From the NCBI RefSeq assembly GCF_000001735.4, contig NC_003074.8:14453261-14517260 (forward strand): a DNA stretch of 64,000 nucleotides, read 5' to 3'. Under the pieces are notes generated by a model. It did not search any database. It saw only the letters and a list, made by a program, of their open reading frames with translations, and was not told the DNA's origin. Of this stretch, positions 1 to 10,733 are shown one piece after another. Origin of the DNA: Arabidopsis thaliana (taxonomy: Eukaryota; Streptophyta; Magnoliopsida; Brassicales; Brassicaceae). The position numbers were made by a program, and so were the translations under genes. Position 1 is the stretch's first letter, and each line of letters opens with the position of its first letter.

Positions 1-918
1 TTCAATTGCGCAACTTATTCATGTTTTGAAGATTTCCAAATTTGGCCCAGAACTTTCTCTTATTTCCAAAGAAGGCCCAAACGTTTTTAGGGCTTATGTA
101 TTGATTTTTATGGTCATTGTTTAGACCTAACTCTTATTATCTCTTTTATTCTTGGGAGCAAAACCCTTTGGAGACTCCCTTTAGAGAAGATTCTTCTAAA
201 CTCTTTTCTCTTCTTAATTTCATCATTGATTTCTTATTCAATCATATTTTATTCTTCTATGATCATGCTTGAGTAGTTCTCTTGTTGGGTTTAGGGATTC
301 TCATTAGGGATTTGGATGAATTAGTAAATCGAAAACCCTGTTAGGATAATATATTTAGAATTCTTCATCTTAAATTGTTCTTAATGCTAGTTTTAGGGTA
401 ACTAACTAGAACTTGATTTTAGGATAATAGGTATGCCCATCATAGTTATCTATTACTGGAAATACCTTAGATGAGCCTAGTATTTAGATGCGTGCTAGCG
501 TCCATTACTTAGGTGAACTTATCAAACCTGTTTATAATGCTTGCTTAGTTCTAGGGATTTACAAGAGAGTTGGGATCAATACTATTAAACATAGTGAGGT
601 TTGCGGAACACCACCGGTCACTCTATATTAGTGATTTGTGTTCTAGAATGGTTCAATAATAACCCTAATTTACTGCTAGATCTACTATTCTGATATTTTC
701 TGAGAATTTCCTTAAACCTGACACCTTAATCATCTGAATCTAAAACCAACTTTTAATTGCTTTCTTGTCTTTTACTTTTATAATATTTTTCAGTTTAGCT
801 TTATTCAAAACAGTTAGCCTATTTTGTGATCCGAGAACTTTGTGGAATTCGATCCCTAAGTGCTATAACAACCTCTTTATTTGAGAGAGTAGTCATTAGG
901 GTAATTTGACTCATATCA
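1..918 (+). mobile_element. Athila-type LTR, 3' part (start lies outside the window)
   Basis: The sequence ends in TCATATCA immediately before a primer-binding site, as an LTR should. It shares long stretches with the LTR at 44335-45503, including the segment with TCTCTTTATTTGAGAGAGTAG and the ATTAGGGATT/GTTAGGATA block, and in reverse orientation with the LTRs at 24167, 35698, 38255 and 40016. The outer end is cut by the window edge, so length and target-site duplication cannot be judged. I assign it to an Athila-like Ty3/gypsy lineage from the primer-binding site and the gag remnant that follow. Confidence 0.85.
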
Positions 919-921
919 AAT

Positions 922-939
922 TTGGCGTCATTACCGAAG
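922..939 (+). promoter_or_regulatory. Primer-binding site of the Athila-type element
   Basis: TTGGCGTCATTACCGAAG starts four bases after the LTR end. The same position after the LTR at 44335-45503 carries TTGGCGTTGTTGCCGAAG. Athila elements are known to prime from a tRNA whose 3' end pairs with a TGGCGCCGTTGCC-type site (tRNA-Asp class). This copy has several mismatches to that form, in keeping with an old, inactive element. Confidence 0.75.
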
Positions 940-1071
940 TTCTCTTTGATTCACCATTAGATTAGGTGTAGAATTTAGTCTAAGCTTTTCTTTTCTTTTG
1001 ATACTCATGTATTTTTATTTCTTCTTCTTCTTGTTTTTCAAGAGTTTAAGGAATTCAAATGCAACTACAAG

Positions 1072-1375
1072 ATGCTGATAGTAATACCAGATGTTGCTGG
1101 AGTGTTACGCGACAGAGCTGGTCAGGCATACAACGAAGAGGGTCAGAAAATAGATGAACAGGGAAACTTGATACAAGAAATCGCCGAAGGTGTTGATCGA
1201 CACCAAGAAGAAATCATAGCAGCTGGTTGTCCGATGACTCTTGGTGACTACAATTGACCGGATCTCTTCTATTCCAATCGGTCTGCAATCCGACCACCTA
1301 CATTCGAAAGAAGCAATTTCGAGATAAACCCTGCTTTCTATACTCTTGTGAGTACCCACCCACCTTTGCGAATTC
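1072..1375 (+). pseudogene. Athila gag N-terminal fragment
   Basis: After the leader, an open stretch reads ...DRAGQAYNEEGQKIDEQ... and runs to a stop at 1255-1257. The same frame continues beyond the stop with YSNRSAIRPPTFERSNFEI and a further FYTLV, which is the start of the gag region of Athila polyproteins (SAI-x-PP, F-E-, YTLV order). It is the region just ahead of the gag seen at 45660. Coding similarity fades near 1375, so only about 100 codons remain. The first methionine is uncertain because an upstream ATG at 1059 lies in another frame. It is a dead fragment belonging to the LTR at 1-918. Confidence 0.7.
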
Positions 1376-1569
1376 AGCTCAATGTTGTAGAGCTTGGGTT
1401 AGTGTTTTCACATTGATCCTCTAGTTAGACTGATAAATCACTAAAATACACATCAATAGGTCCAACAAAGCATAAGATATTAAGTGCAACAAGTTTCAAA
1501 ACAAATAGCAAATAGTATGAAATAAAGCAAAAACAGGGTTAGAAAACAAAGCAAGATAGGGAGGATGGC

Positions 1570-2548
1570 TAATCCTCATGGTCCGAGCTGGAGGTGGGTG
1601 CGGGAAAGCGACGACTGCGACGAGTAGGAGACACACAACCGCAGTGAGAGAGTGTAGCTATGGCGTTCCAAACGCTCTTAAAGCTGTCAACGACGTACTG
1701 CTGAAAGACCAGTGGCTCCATCGGGATAGGAGGAGAAGAAGGCAGCTGATATGGTAGAGCTGAAGAAGAAGAGCTAACTCAAGGAACCCCAGCAGGGTCA
1801 ATGAACTCATCCTCAGTCTGTGTAGGCGTAGATCCTGAAGCTGAACCTCTCTTTCTTTTGGTGCGTGGTGCGGACTGCAGAAGGGAAGGATCGGGACAAA
1901 AACCAAGCTCCTCATGCTCTCCTGTAATCTATGTAAGCGCAGGGCAAGGTAAATGAATCATATGGTGCCCTTTATCATCTCTTAAACACCAAAGTAAGTT
2001 GCCCTTCAGCCAGTGAGAGTTCTTCAGATAAGTCTCATCCCTAGTGAATCTCGTGGTGTTGACCTCCTCTCCCTCAAATCTGATGCGACAGTGCTGAAAT
2101 ATAGGAGTGAGAAGACTGCCAACTCTCTCAGATTTCTTCCCTTTACCTGTAAAGGGCTTGGTATTGAGAGAGACCAAGTGATGAGCAAACACAACGCCAA
2201 AGTTGACATTGCGGTCAACCTCCTCAAATCGCAAGCTATCTGGAAAGAAATCATGAACAGCATGATAAAGCAACAACAACTTGGAAAGTCTCATCTTGCC
2301 AGGTTCCATCTTGCACAAGAGCGTGTTGCTAATTAGCCTAACTAAATATCGTAGAACAGGATGACGAATCTCTTATTGTACTGCGTCTTTGGAATCATAA
2401 ATTTCATTGCCAAACCTGCTCCAGAATATTTGAGTATCCCTATACTGTCCAGGAAGTGAAATCCCAGTGCTATCATTCTCAAAGCCGTAGATGTCACATA
2501 AGTCTCTGAGTTGTAGACTGTATCTAACACCGCGGATGAAGAAGATAA
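1570..2548 (-). pseudogene. ATHILA ORF1 family protein, C-terminal half
   Basis: Reading the minus strand from 2548, two frames follow each other: one with ALRMIALGFHFLDSIG up to about 2345, then 2318-1929 with KMEPGKMRLSKLLLLY, a VGSLLTPIFQHCRI block, TYLKNSHWLKGNLLWC and a tail ending in LPCPALT. This order is that of the plant ATHILA ORF1 family (Pfam PF03078). The frame break lies near 2340. A low-complexity tail with a basic KRKRGS-like stretch follows down to about 1570. The N-terminal half of the same protein, same strand, is at 7276-8369; the CACTA terminus at 2549 marks the split. The role of this ORF in Athila elements is not established. Confidence 0.7.
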
Positions 2549-2940
2549 CACTACAAAAAAAACTGAATATTCTTACGGAAAAATTACGACCATTATTTTC
2601 GTCAGAACATTGTGACCATTTTCATACAAAATTGTGACGTATTTATTTGGTCATAAAAACGTTACTATTTCGTTATAATATTATGACTTAATTGAATGTA
2701 ACTAATGTTTGTCACTAATTATGTCAAATTTGTTACAAATTATATAGTCATAAATATAAGTACGGATTTGTGACCAAATATGGTAACTAAATTATACGAT
2801 AATTGTGACTGAATTTATGTCATGTATAGTTACGAGAATTTTGTAACAACGATGACACAATTTGTCACTGTTTTAGTGACTTTTGCGTTTGGTCATAGAT
2901 TGTGACATAAGTGTTACCAATTTTAATACAAAAATAAAAA
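2549..2940. repeat. CACTA terminal and subterminal repeat region
   Basis: The terminus CACTAC is followed by about 390 bases rich in short direct and inverted copies of a TTGTGAC / GTCACAA / TGGTCATAA motif (for example near 2608, 2632, 2660, 2729, 2790, 2809, 2862 and 2892). In En/Spm-like elements such subterminal repeats are binding sites for the element's DNA-binding protein (TNPA in Spm, TNP1 in Tam1). That role is inferred here. No coding similarity is seen. Confidence 0.75.
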
Positions 2941-3040
2941 CTTGTGAACAAAAAATTAAATAAAAAAACTTCTTCAGTTTTGGAAACAATGTTTTTGATA
3001 ATACAAAAAAAGCTGTAAAAAGTCCAAATGAAAAAAAAAA

Positions 3041-5837
3041 TTATTCGGATTCGTCACTAGTTAATTCGATATCAGAATTTCCATCTTCAGCATCTGATCC
3101 ATCTTCGGCTTCTACTACTGGATCATCAAGATCTTCTGGTTGGGCATCTAGATATGATAGTGTCTCGATTTGTAATGAATCAACTTCAATAATAGAATCA
3201 TCGTTATCATGCTGCATTGCAGTGAAATCCAGATTTTTGTTTATCAATACTTTCCCTCTCGGTTGTATCATAATTGCTGCTTCCCATTGTTGATCTTTTC
3301 TCGGCTGAGTCATCCGTGGATATGAAACATAACATACCTGATCTGCTTGTGAAGCCAAAACAAAAGGATCATACTCTTCATAATGCCTTTTAGAATTAAT
3401 ATCAATAATCCCTGACTTGTTTCTTCGTATACCTCTCCCAACTTTTGAATCATACCAATCACACTTGAAGACCACGACCTTGAGATCAACATGTCCAGGA
3501 TAATGAAGCTCATAAATTTCTCTCAATATTCCGTAGAAATCAGCTTCTTCATTTGAGCTAGAAGATGTTGTACCTTTGACACAAACTCCATAATTGGCAT
3601 TCTTTTTGTTCTTTCCATGATCATATGTATGAAATATGTATCCACGACAAAAATACATTGGCCAACAAGTAACTTTAACCATTGGACCATGAACGATACT
3701 CAACAACCACTCTGGATATGAATTATCCTTCCAAGTATCCTCCACCTGATTCAATATAAAAAAACACATACTATATTATAAGCTATCAAGTATTTATCTC
3801 ATATAAAAAAAAATATCTTACATGTTTTTTTAACCAGCTTGAATATTGCTTTTCTCTAAGCTCATTTAGATCTTTTTCACTTATCCCAGGATTAGCCGCG
3901 ATCAAGCTCTCATCAAACAACCTATATATACATATATAACCATGAAAAATATTTATAATGTCTTTTACTAATTCTACAAAAAAAACAAAATCCATACAGA
4001 TGTCCAAATTATTTTGTCATACCTTTCAAATGGTCTAATTGATCGCAGTTCCGCAAAATATATCTATGTGCGATATGGTAATCTTTATCTTGGAGCCATA
4101 TCTCACTTTCTTTCCCACTGCCTCTTCCTGCCTGAGAAAATATATCTGGAACTCCATCAAACTCATGTGTATCTTCTTGATTACCACCATCATAGTGTCG
4201 ATCTCCTGCTCGATTTTTTGTCTTGATGTGTCGATCAAAATAATAAGTACAAAAAGTAGAAATTTCTTCATTGATGTATTGCTCAACGATCGAACCTTCT
4301 ACTTTTGCCTTATTTTTCACCTTTTTTTTTAGATGTCCCATGTATCGTTCAAAACAATACATCCATCTAAACTGCACAGGTCCTCCAAGACTAGCTTCGT
4401 GTGGCAAGTGAATTAGCAAGTGCTCCATGACATCAAAAAAAGAAGGAGGAAATATTTTCTCGAGGTTACAAAGAACCATACAAATATTTTTTTGCAACAT
4501 TTCAATACCATCTTTGTGTATAGTTCTTGCGCATAGGTCCCGAAAAAATAAGCTAACACCTACACATATAAAAAATAACTGTTATATGAAGAAATAGTAA
4601 ATGTTCTCAAAACAATATGAACAAAAAAGTTAATGATAATTTAAAAATATTCTCATATCTATATGTTTTTTTATCTCTATGAGCTATATAATTATGATTT
4701 TTTTTTAAAAATTAAATGCAAAAAATTACAATCATGCTCAGCTTCCAATTAAAAAATTAATAGATTCACATAAATAAAAATATCGCTATCAACGGTCTTA
4801 ATTAAAAACTAAAAAAATAACATAAAAATGCAGAGAGATTAAAATAAATTAATCGAATGTTGAAACTTACTAGATAGCGCATCGTGTACAGATTTATCCA
4901 TAAGCTCAGCAAAAGCTATTGGAAAGAGTCTTTGCATTAAAACATGACAATCATGACTTTTCATCCCTGTCAATTTTCTTCCTGGTAGATCAACACAGTT
5001 AGCTAAACTTGATGAATATCCATCTGAAAATTTAACATCTTTTTCGAGCCATCATAGAAATATCTCTTTGGCATCAGGTTTTAGTCTAAACTTTGGGATT
5101 GGTGCCTTGCCCTCAGGTGTTAAGTGCAAATCTTTGCGATTACAGTGCTCCTGCAAATCAAGTCGTGATTTGATGTTATCTTTCGTTTTTCCCTGCACAT
5201 TCAGTAACGTCTTGATGAAATTATCCAAAACGTTTTTTTCTATGTGCATCATATCAAGATTGTGTCGAAGTTTTAGATCTTTCCAATAAGATAGCTCCCA
5301 AAGAATGCTTTGCTTATGCCAATTATGCGTTTTACCGTATCCTTCTAATCGTCCATGGTTTCCCCCGCAATCAACTGTTTTTGGTAAACAACAAACTTCA
5401 TTATAAAGCTCCTCGCCTGTTAGTATCTCCGGTGGACTATCTTCCACAACCTTTCCTTTTTTGAAGTCTTTCTTATTCCCTCGATAGCTATGATTAACCG
5501 GTAGAAAACATCGATGACAATCAAACCAACATGTTTTTCTACCATTCTTTAACCAAAATGCACCGGTTTGATCCGAACAATAAGGACATGCCAACCGACC
5601 ATGAGTTGTCCATCCAGAAAGCATACCATATGCAGGAAAGTCGCTTATTGTCCACATGAGCACAGCTTTTAAGAGAAAATTCTGCTTAGTAGAAATATCA
5701 TATGCTTCAACACCGTTAACCCACAAATCTTTCAGCTCTTCTATCAATGGTTGGAGAAATATATCTAAACTTCTCTTAGGATGATTTGGACCAGGAACTA
5801 GTGTCGTTAGAAACATAAATTCTTGTTTCATACACAT
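3041..5837 (-). pseudogene. CACTA transposase (TNP2-like), nearly complete but disrupted
   Basis: The minus-strand gene can be followed through four predicted exons with GT/AG borders: about 5837-4872, 4564-4025, 3922-3824 and 3746-3041. Exon 1 holds the Transposase_21 (tnp2) domain, with WTISDFPAYGMLSGW, a CPYC motif, LRHNLDMMHIEKNV and later KLTGMKSHDCHVLMQRL. Exon 2 holds the DUF4218 block with EKIFPPSFFDVMEHLLIHLP and GGPVQFRWMYCFERYM. Exon 4 is DUF4216, with YGILREIYELHYPG and VVFKCDWYD, and ends in an acidic tail and stop at 3041. Damage is limited to one in-frame stop at 5050-5052 (after KEIFL) and loss of everything N-terminal to LPEMCMKQEF. This domain order is standard for plant CACTA transposases. 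It is probably inactive. Confidence 0.85.
4573..4871 (-). other. Predicted intron of the CACTA transposase gene
   Basis: On the minus strand the transposase exon ends at CTATCTA followed by a GTAAGTTT donor (about 4871), and coding resumes after a TATGTGTAG acceptor (about 4565). The interval is AT-rich with long A and T tracts and has no open frame. The coding phase is kept across it, from DALSS to GVSLFFRDLCART. Confidence 0.6.
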
Positions 5838-6580
5838 CTCAGGTAATAAATAGGCTTGCTTAATTAGTTTTTGTTTATTAATTTCATGCTGAATAAGTTT
5901 TTCTAGATTGCATGAAATAGAAAAACAAGTTTTTATTGTGATTTAATAATCATATCAATATTCAGGTTTTATTGTAGTCGAACTACGCCTAAGTGTATGC
6001 TGGTCCGGGGAGCTATTACCATAGTTATTATAGCCATAAAACCTTCCACTCGTCTAATATTTAATAAGAAAGCAAAACGAATTCTCGATAAATTATTCAT
6101 CAAAATTTACATAATAAATGTGTATTTGTTTTTAGAACTTATAAATGGACATAACAACTATAGTAGATTCATTATAGTTACCGATGGAACATCATGTAGG
6201 TGAAAGAACGGAGAAGAACAGTAAGGACAATGATATTGTGATTGACGACAACATGGACAACCATGGTACTGAGAATTTACTATAGGTTACAGGGTAAAAA
6301 AAAATTAAAGAATCAACCATTAGTGATACAACAATTTGAATATATGTTAAGTCATTAGAAAATATGTTTGAAATTTTTGATTGAATGTTTTTAATTCACA
6401 TTTTAAAAACAAAAGAAAGTTTATTAAATATTTATTAACAAACTATATATTAAAAACACACATCTTATCTCAAAATTGGCTCTAATACACCTTAATTTTA
6501 CTTAAACAAAAATAATGGTTTAGAAAAAAGAAGTAAAAATTTTAAATTACAAAATCTATGGACTCACCGGAGGAAGTAGC
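5838..6580. other. No recognisable gene; AT-rich, probably CACTA-derived
   Basis: Transposase similarity stops near 5860 and nothing upstream matches the usual N-terminal transposase-associated domain. A short plus-strand stretch near 6190-6280 reads VGERTEKNSKDNDIVIDDN before a stop. A block around 6050-6090 (ATATTTAATAAGAAA, then GCAAAACGAATTCT) resembles one at 15776-15815 beside the second CACTA fragment, which suggests shared transposon non-coding DNA. Confidence 0.4.
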
Positions 6581-6633
6581 GGTGGTGGAGGAGGAGGAGG
6601 ATGAGGAGGAGGAGGAGGAGGAGGAGGAGGAAA
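6581..6633. repeat. GGA/GGT trinucleotide microsatellite
   Basis: About 50 bases of (GGT/GGA)n with one GATGAG interruption. On the minus strand it would encode a run of Pro, Ser or Leu according to frame, and a CCG/GTGAGTCC splice-donor-like sequence lies just beyond it at about 6563-6574. It could be part of a proline-rich first exon, but no protein family can be assigned. Confidence 0.9.
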
Positions 6634-7275
6634 GGTGAGATGCTAAGCTCGAAGCCTAACTTAGAACAGAAATGGAATTCGATGAGAAGAGAATAAGGTA
6701 AGAGACGGAAGAAAGTTAGAGTAGGAGAATAATATGATTTTCATAAGATAAGGAAACCCTAAAGTTTGGGATCCATTTAAATACAACTGAGTTTAATAAA
6801 CGATATCGTTTAACACAAATAAACGACATTGTAAAACTCTACTTGAAACAGAGGCTTCTCGACACTTCTTCTTTATTTTTTTTTTTTTTTTTTTTTTTTG
6901 TTCAAAGTCTCTACACTTCTTCTTTTCTTCACTTCTAGCCACTTTTCACCCTCTGTTTCTTCTCCCATTTACGAGCCCTCCTTCCACTGGTTCTCATCTT
7001 CTTCTTCATGAAAGCTAAGGGTATCTTCAACCTATCAGAGTCGAATTGGTTTATCTCGGATCCGTTCAGCTCCAGCTACTTGGATTGAAACCCTACTCGA
7101 AGAAGATGAAGAAGAAGGTTTAAAACCTAACCTTTGTTTAACATAGCTTCTTAGAGTGTGAACGAGTCGTGACTCGTTCGAGTTCCCAATTTCTGTTGAT
7201 TGTACGATTATAGTTTAATTGGGTGTTTGAATTGGGTTTTGAATTCACGATTATAGTTTAATTGGATAGATTGAG
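6634..7275. other. Unassigned 640 bp with a 24-T run
   Basis: A T homopolymer occupies 6876-6899. Around it lie CT-rich sequence and AAACGATATCGTTTAAC / AAACGACATTG motifs (6799-6832) that look promoter-like. The stretch from 7008 (ATGAAAGC...) resembles a 5' leader with a short open frame but gives no recognisable product. It lies between the CACTA transposase and the ATHILA ORF1 N-terminal half and may be captured host 5' sequence. I cannot establish its source. Confidence 0.35.
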
Positions 7276-8369
7276 TGATATCTCTTATAAGAGCTCCTTC
7301 CTGAGCATTGCGCTTCCTGTCATTCACATAGTAGACCCTAACAGAAGCCATGAAGTGCCTAACTAGCTAAGGATACAAATCGTACTGCCTAAAACAGATG
7401 GTTCCCAAACTTATGCCGTTTAGCAATCCTAAAACAGATTTCTCTATCTTCAAACGCTGCATCAAACCGAAATCCGCAATCCGAGTAGGCAAAATTTCCA
7501 CATTCATCTAGGCATTATAGAACATAGTATCATAATCATCTCAATCTGGAGAAAAAGGGCGATTGATATAGTCACTTTTAATGAATTCTTTGTTGATATC
7601 CCTTTCCCAAACTCTTTGAGAAAGAATCCACTCACTAGGCAATTTTGGCCATGGAAATCGGAAATCGGAGGTTGATCTAGGTATTATAAAACATAGTATC
7701 ATAATCATCTCAATCTAGAAAAAGGGCGATTGATATAGTCACTTTTAATGAATTCTTTGTTGATATCCCTTTCCCAAACTCTTTGAGAAGGAATCCACGC
7801 GCTTCCTGTCATTTACATAGTAGACCCTAACAGAAGCCATGAAGTGCCTAACTAGCTAAAGATACAAATCGTACTGCCTAAAACAGATGGTTCCCAAACT
7901 TATGCCGTTTAGCAATCCTAAAACAGATTTCTCTATCTTCAAACGCTGCATCAAACCGAAATCCGTAATCCGAGTAGGCAAAATTTCCACATTCATCTAG
8001 GCATTATAGAACATAGTATCATAATCATCTCAATCTGGAGAAAAAGGGCGATTGATATAGTCACTTTTAATGAATTCTTTGTTGATATCCCTTTCCCAAA
8101 CTCTTTGAGAAGGAATCCACTCACTAGGCAATTTTGGCCATGGAAATCGGAAAATTGGAGGTTGAGGAGCTGCAGCTGATGATTCTAGTGGTGGAGGACG
8201 AGCGCCGGCGGTGGTGGAGATGCTCCAGCAAGGATGAGCGGCGGAGAAAGAAGGTGGTCCGACGTTCTTCCTTGCCTTCTTTTCTGTTCAGCCATATTGC
8301 AGATGGATGAAATGGAGACTTTGAGAAGATAGAGGGTGAAATTCTAATGAGATTAGAGCCTGAAATCAC
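7276..8369 (-). pseudogene. ATHILA ORF1 family protein, N-terminal half, internally duplicated
   Basis: On the minus strand the reading includes SEWILSQRVWERDINKEFI, then LPTRIADFGLMQRLKIEKSV, LLNGISLGTICFRQYDLYP and LVRHFMASVRVYYVNDR. These match the N-terminal part of plant ATHILA ORF1 proteins in order and spacing. The section occurs twice because of the 488 bp tandem duplication. Single stops interrupt it, for example after FSPD and DLYP. A low-complexity Ser/Arg-rich start (8369-8130) precedes the conserved part. The continuation of the protein is at 2548-1570 across the CACTA element. Confidence 0.65.
7311..8165. repeat. 488 bp direct tandem duplication within ATHILA ORF1
   Basis: The block starting CGCTTCCTGTCATT at 7311 recurs at 7799 and remains nearly identical to about 8150 (ending ...GGCCATGGAAATCGG in both). 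Between them, 7674-7797 is an additional partial copy of the 3' section, so that section is present three times. The copies differ by only a few substitutions, so the duplication is much younger than the ORF decay. Confidence 0.9.
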
Positions 8370-8404
8370 AAGAAACGGTGAAGAATCAAAGAATCTAGAG
8401 AAGA

Positions 8405-9586
8405 AGTAAACGCAAAAAACCTTTAAAATTTGACCATTGATTACGAAAGATCATCCACGTTTCTAAAGTTAATTTGAATACTCATAACTTATGTATAAAT
8501 GATGTTAATTTAAGCATTGAACCCATATCCAATAAATAAGTATGTATAAGAAAATTAAAATATTTAAACTCATTTAGGGGAAAAAGGTTAAATGGGGTTA
8601 AATTGGTTTGTCTAATTAAATCTATTTATTAATTGGGGTTTAACAGAAATAATTGAATACACAATTAAACCTTTTTCATAGTTATCTTTATTAAACAAAT
8701 TAATATCTCTATCGCTAAAATAAAAGAGTAAATGATTAAATAAATTAAAACCAAATTCCGCTAAAATCGCAAAACCATATTTTCAGCCCAATAGTAAACC
8801 CGCATTTTTCCGTTAAAATCGCAAAACTATATTTTCAGCCAAAATCTGAGATTTGATTTCCCGATTTTGCAGTTTATACATGTACCATCGACAATGGATT
8901 TCTAGGGTAAGAGTATAAGTTCGGTTCTAAATTATTCATTTTTTCTTCTTATCTTGTTTATTTTATTTTTAAATTCATTCTTTTATTTCGATTTGGGATA
9001 TGTGACTTATCTGATAAAGAACTCGTTCATTTTTTTGTCTTAATTTTTTTTATTAGGAGTGGAAGTGAACAAAAAAAAAATCGCTAAAATCGCAAAACCA
9101 TATTTTCAGCTTTATAGTAAACCCGCATTTTCCGCTAAAATGGCAAAACTATATTTTCAGCCAAAATCTGAGATTTGATTTCCCAATTTTGTAGTTTAAA
9201 CATGTACCATCAACAATGGATTTCTGGGGTAAGAATATAAGTTCACTTCTAAAATTATTCATTTTTTATTCTTATCGTGTTTATTTTGTTTTTTAAAATC
9301 ATTATTTTATTTCGATTTGGGACATGTGACTTATTTGATAAAGAACACGTTGATTTTTCTGTTTTAATTTTTTTTTATTAGAAGTAGAAGTGAACAAAAT
9401 AAAACCTTCAAAACTTCAGCGTAGAGTCAACAAGTCATCCATGTTTCTAAGATTAGTTTTGATATTCATATTTTATATATAACTGATGTTAATTTCGGCA
9501 GTCAACAAAAAAATTAGAACCCACATATAATAAATGGGTGTGTATAAGAGACATTGTTCCATTTAAACTCATTTAAGCAAAAAAGT
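8405..9586. repeat. Diverged tandem repeats in AT-rich DNA
   Basis: Two adjacent units of about 325 bases start near 8757 and 9082. Each contains CGCTAAAATCGCAAAACCAT, a second CGCAAAACTATATTTTCAGCC-like line, ATGGATTTCT-GGGTAAGA and a T-rich tail ending ATTAG(G/A)AGT(G/A)GAAGTGAAC. They are bracketed by a second duplicated block, 8446-8580 and 9430-9580 (CATCC-GTTTCTAA, GATGTTAATTT, AATAAATAAG/AATAAATGGG). No coding similarity is visible. The arrangement looks like a non-autonomous element or a remnant of segmental tandem duplication. Confidence 0.7.
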
Positions 9587-9729
9587 TGTAACGCCCGTGA
9601 ACCGGAAAATCGGTTAGGATTTGTATTTAAATCGTCCGGTTTAATCAGTTGGGTTTATTGGAAACCCTAGAGTGTGCCTACAGAAGAAGAAAACTCAAAA
9701 TTAGGGCTTTAGTTCGCCACTTTTCGTTT

Positions 9730-9736
9730 TATAAAG
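9730..9736 (+). promoter_or_regulatory. TATA box in the G1 LTR
   Basis: TATAAAG lies about 145 bases into the LTR, preceded by CGTTT and followed by a GA-rich leader. In gypsy LTRs the TATA box marks the U3/R border. Assignment rests on position and motif only. Confidence 0.45.
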
Positions 9737-10401
9737 GAGAAAAAGAGAGAGAAGGAGAAGAACCAGAATCGTTAGGGTATGGGAAGAAACGGTTTCGACA
9801 TATCAAATCGTGGTTAAAGGTAACGAAATTTGGTTGAGTGATTTCCAAGTCTTTTATCGTTAGTATCCAGTTTACAGAAGTAGATTTGAATTAAAATTGG
9901 TTGAGTTATTTGCAGTTTCGTGAGACACGTTTTTTCGGACGCGAATTAGGACCAGCGGAGATTGTAACTGAGATCGTTGTTTCATCTGGTTTCCGATCGG
10001 CGCAAGTTTTTGTGGGGAGCTTTGTGACGTCTACGGCTAACGTTTCACCGGAGGGATTGATTAGTTAACCGTTGGTTTGTATTTTAGGGTTTCGTCTTTG
10101 AGAATGTTTGTTTCTATTTTTCATGTCCAGTTTCTTTCAAAGTTGCTTTTGGTTGTGACTTGTTGTAGGACGTTTCTGGACTATTTCAGACGCAAGGAGA
10201 GTCTTTCCTGGGTTTAATTGTTGTTAGAATCAATTCGTTAAGGTGAGTGTGTGACCATGAGCTTATCCGAGCGTTTGGGTTGTATGATTTGTTTTGTGTG
10301 ATGATATGTAGGTGTGGTGAATGTGTTTTTAGGTGAATTGTTTAATGAGTGGTTTGTTTATTTTTAATGACTAACAATCGTATATGGGAGGATCGCCTCA
10401 C

Positions 10402-10423
10402 TAAGTATTTGTGATAATACTTA
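10402..10423 (+). other. Stem-loop in the G1 LTR (one of five equivalents)
   Basis: TAAGTATT pairs perfectly with AATACTTA around a six-base loop. It follows CCTCAC and precedes a pyrimidine-rich tract and GCAGGTAAAG. Hairpins with different stem sequences sit at the same place in the gypsy LTRs at 23328, 25533, 48724 and 55515. Confidence 0.6.
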
Positions 10424-10721
10424 CGCATCTCTTTCTTTTTGGTGCAGGTAAAGATAAAGTATGATCGTTGAATCATTGCAAGGAAGAGAGGATGATCTAG
10501 GAACTCATTTGGTTTATTTGTGTTTTGGTTATTGAACCGGTTAGGGTTGTGTTAGGATTGTTAATCATTCTTGGTTTTGTTGGTTGAATTATTTATTTAT
10601 TCATAAAATAGTATTTTTGACTTGCGGTTTAATTGTTGCTTTATTGGTTGGTGTAATTGAGTATTTATGGAAATATTTAATTATGTTTTTTTAAAAAACA
10701 ACGGGTCAGGTTGTTTCAATT

Positions 10722-10733
10722 TGGTATCAGAGC
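10722..10733 (+). promoter_or_regulatory. Primer-binding site, initiator tRNA-Met type
   Basis: TGGTATCAGAGC, three bases after the LTR end, is the standard plant retrotransposon primer site complementary to the 3' end of initiator tRNA-Met. It is intact here. Confidence 0.9.

Larger units (their letters stand above)
2549..7275 (-). mobile_element. CACTA (En/Spm-like) DNA transposon inserted in ATHILA ORF1
   Basis: CACTACAAAAAAAACTG at 2549 is a CACTA terminal sequence. It is followed by subterminal repeats and, on the minus strand, by a transposase gene with the usual domain order. The flanking DNA on both sides (to 2548 and from about 7276) is the two halves of one ATHILA ORF1 in the same orientation, so the element sits inside that ORF. 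I could not find the matching right terminus near 7275. The right boundary is therefore set only by where ATHILA similarity resumes, and 5838-7275 may include other inserted DNA. Confidence 0.75.
9587..10718 (+). mobile_element. 5' LTR of gypsy element G1
   Basis: Begins TGTAACGCCCGTGAACC and ends GGTTGTTTCA, 1132 bp, directly ahead of the primer-binding site. It contains a TATA box at 9730 and, near the R/U5 side, a perfect inverted repeat followed by a pyrimidine-rich stretch and GCAGGTAAAG. No matching 3' LTR is in the window, so insertion age cannot be estimated from LTR divergence. Confidence 0.8.

Noticed and set aside
6876..6899. T run as a retroposon poly(A) tail (SINE or LINE end)
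   Set aside because: No SINE/LINE body, A/B box or target duplication is visible beside it.
9649..9837. 62-codon ORF in the G1 LTR as a small protein gene
   Set aside because: It lies in the U3/R region across the TATA box of the LTR and has no family resemblance.
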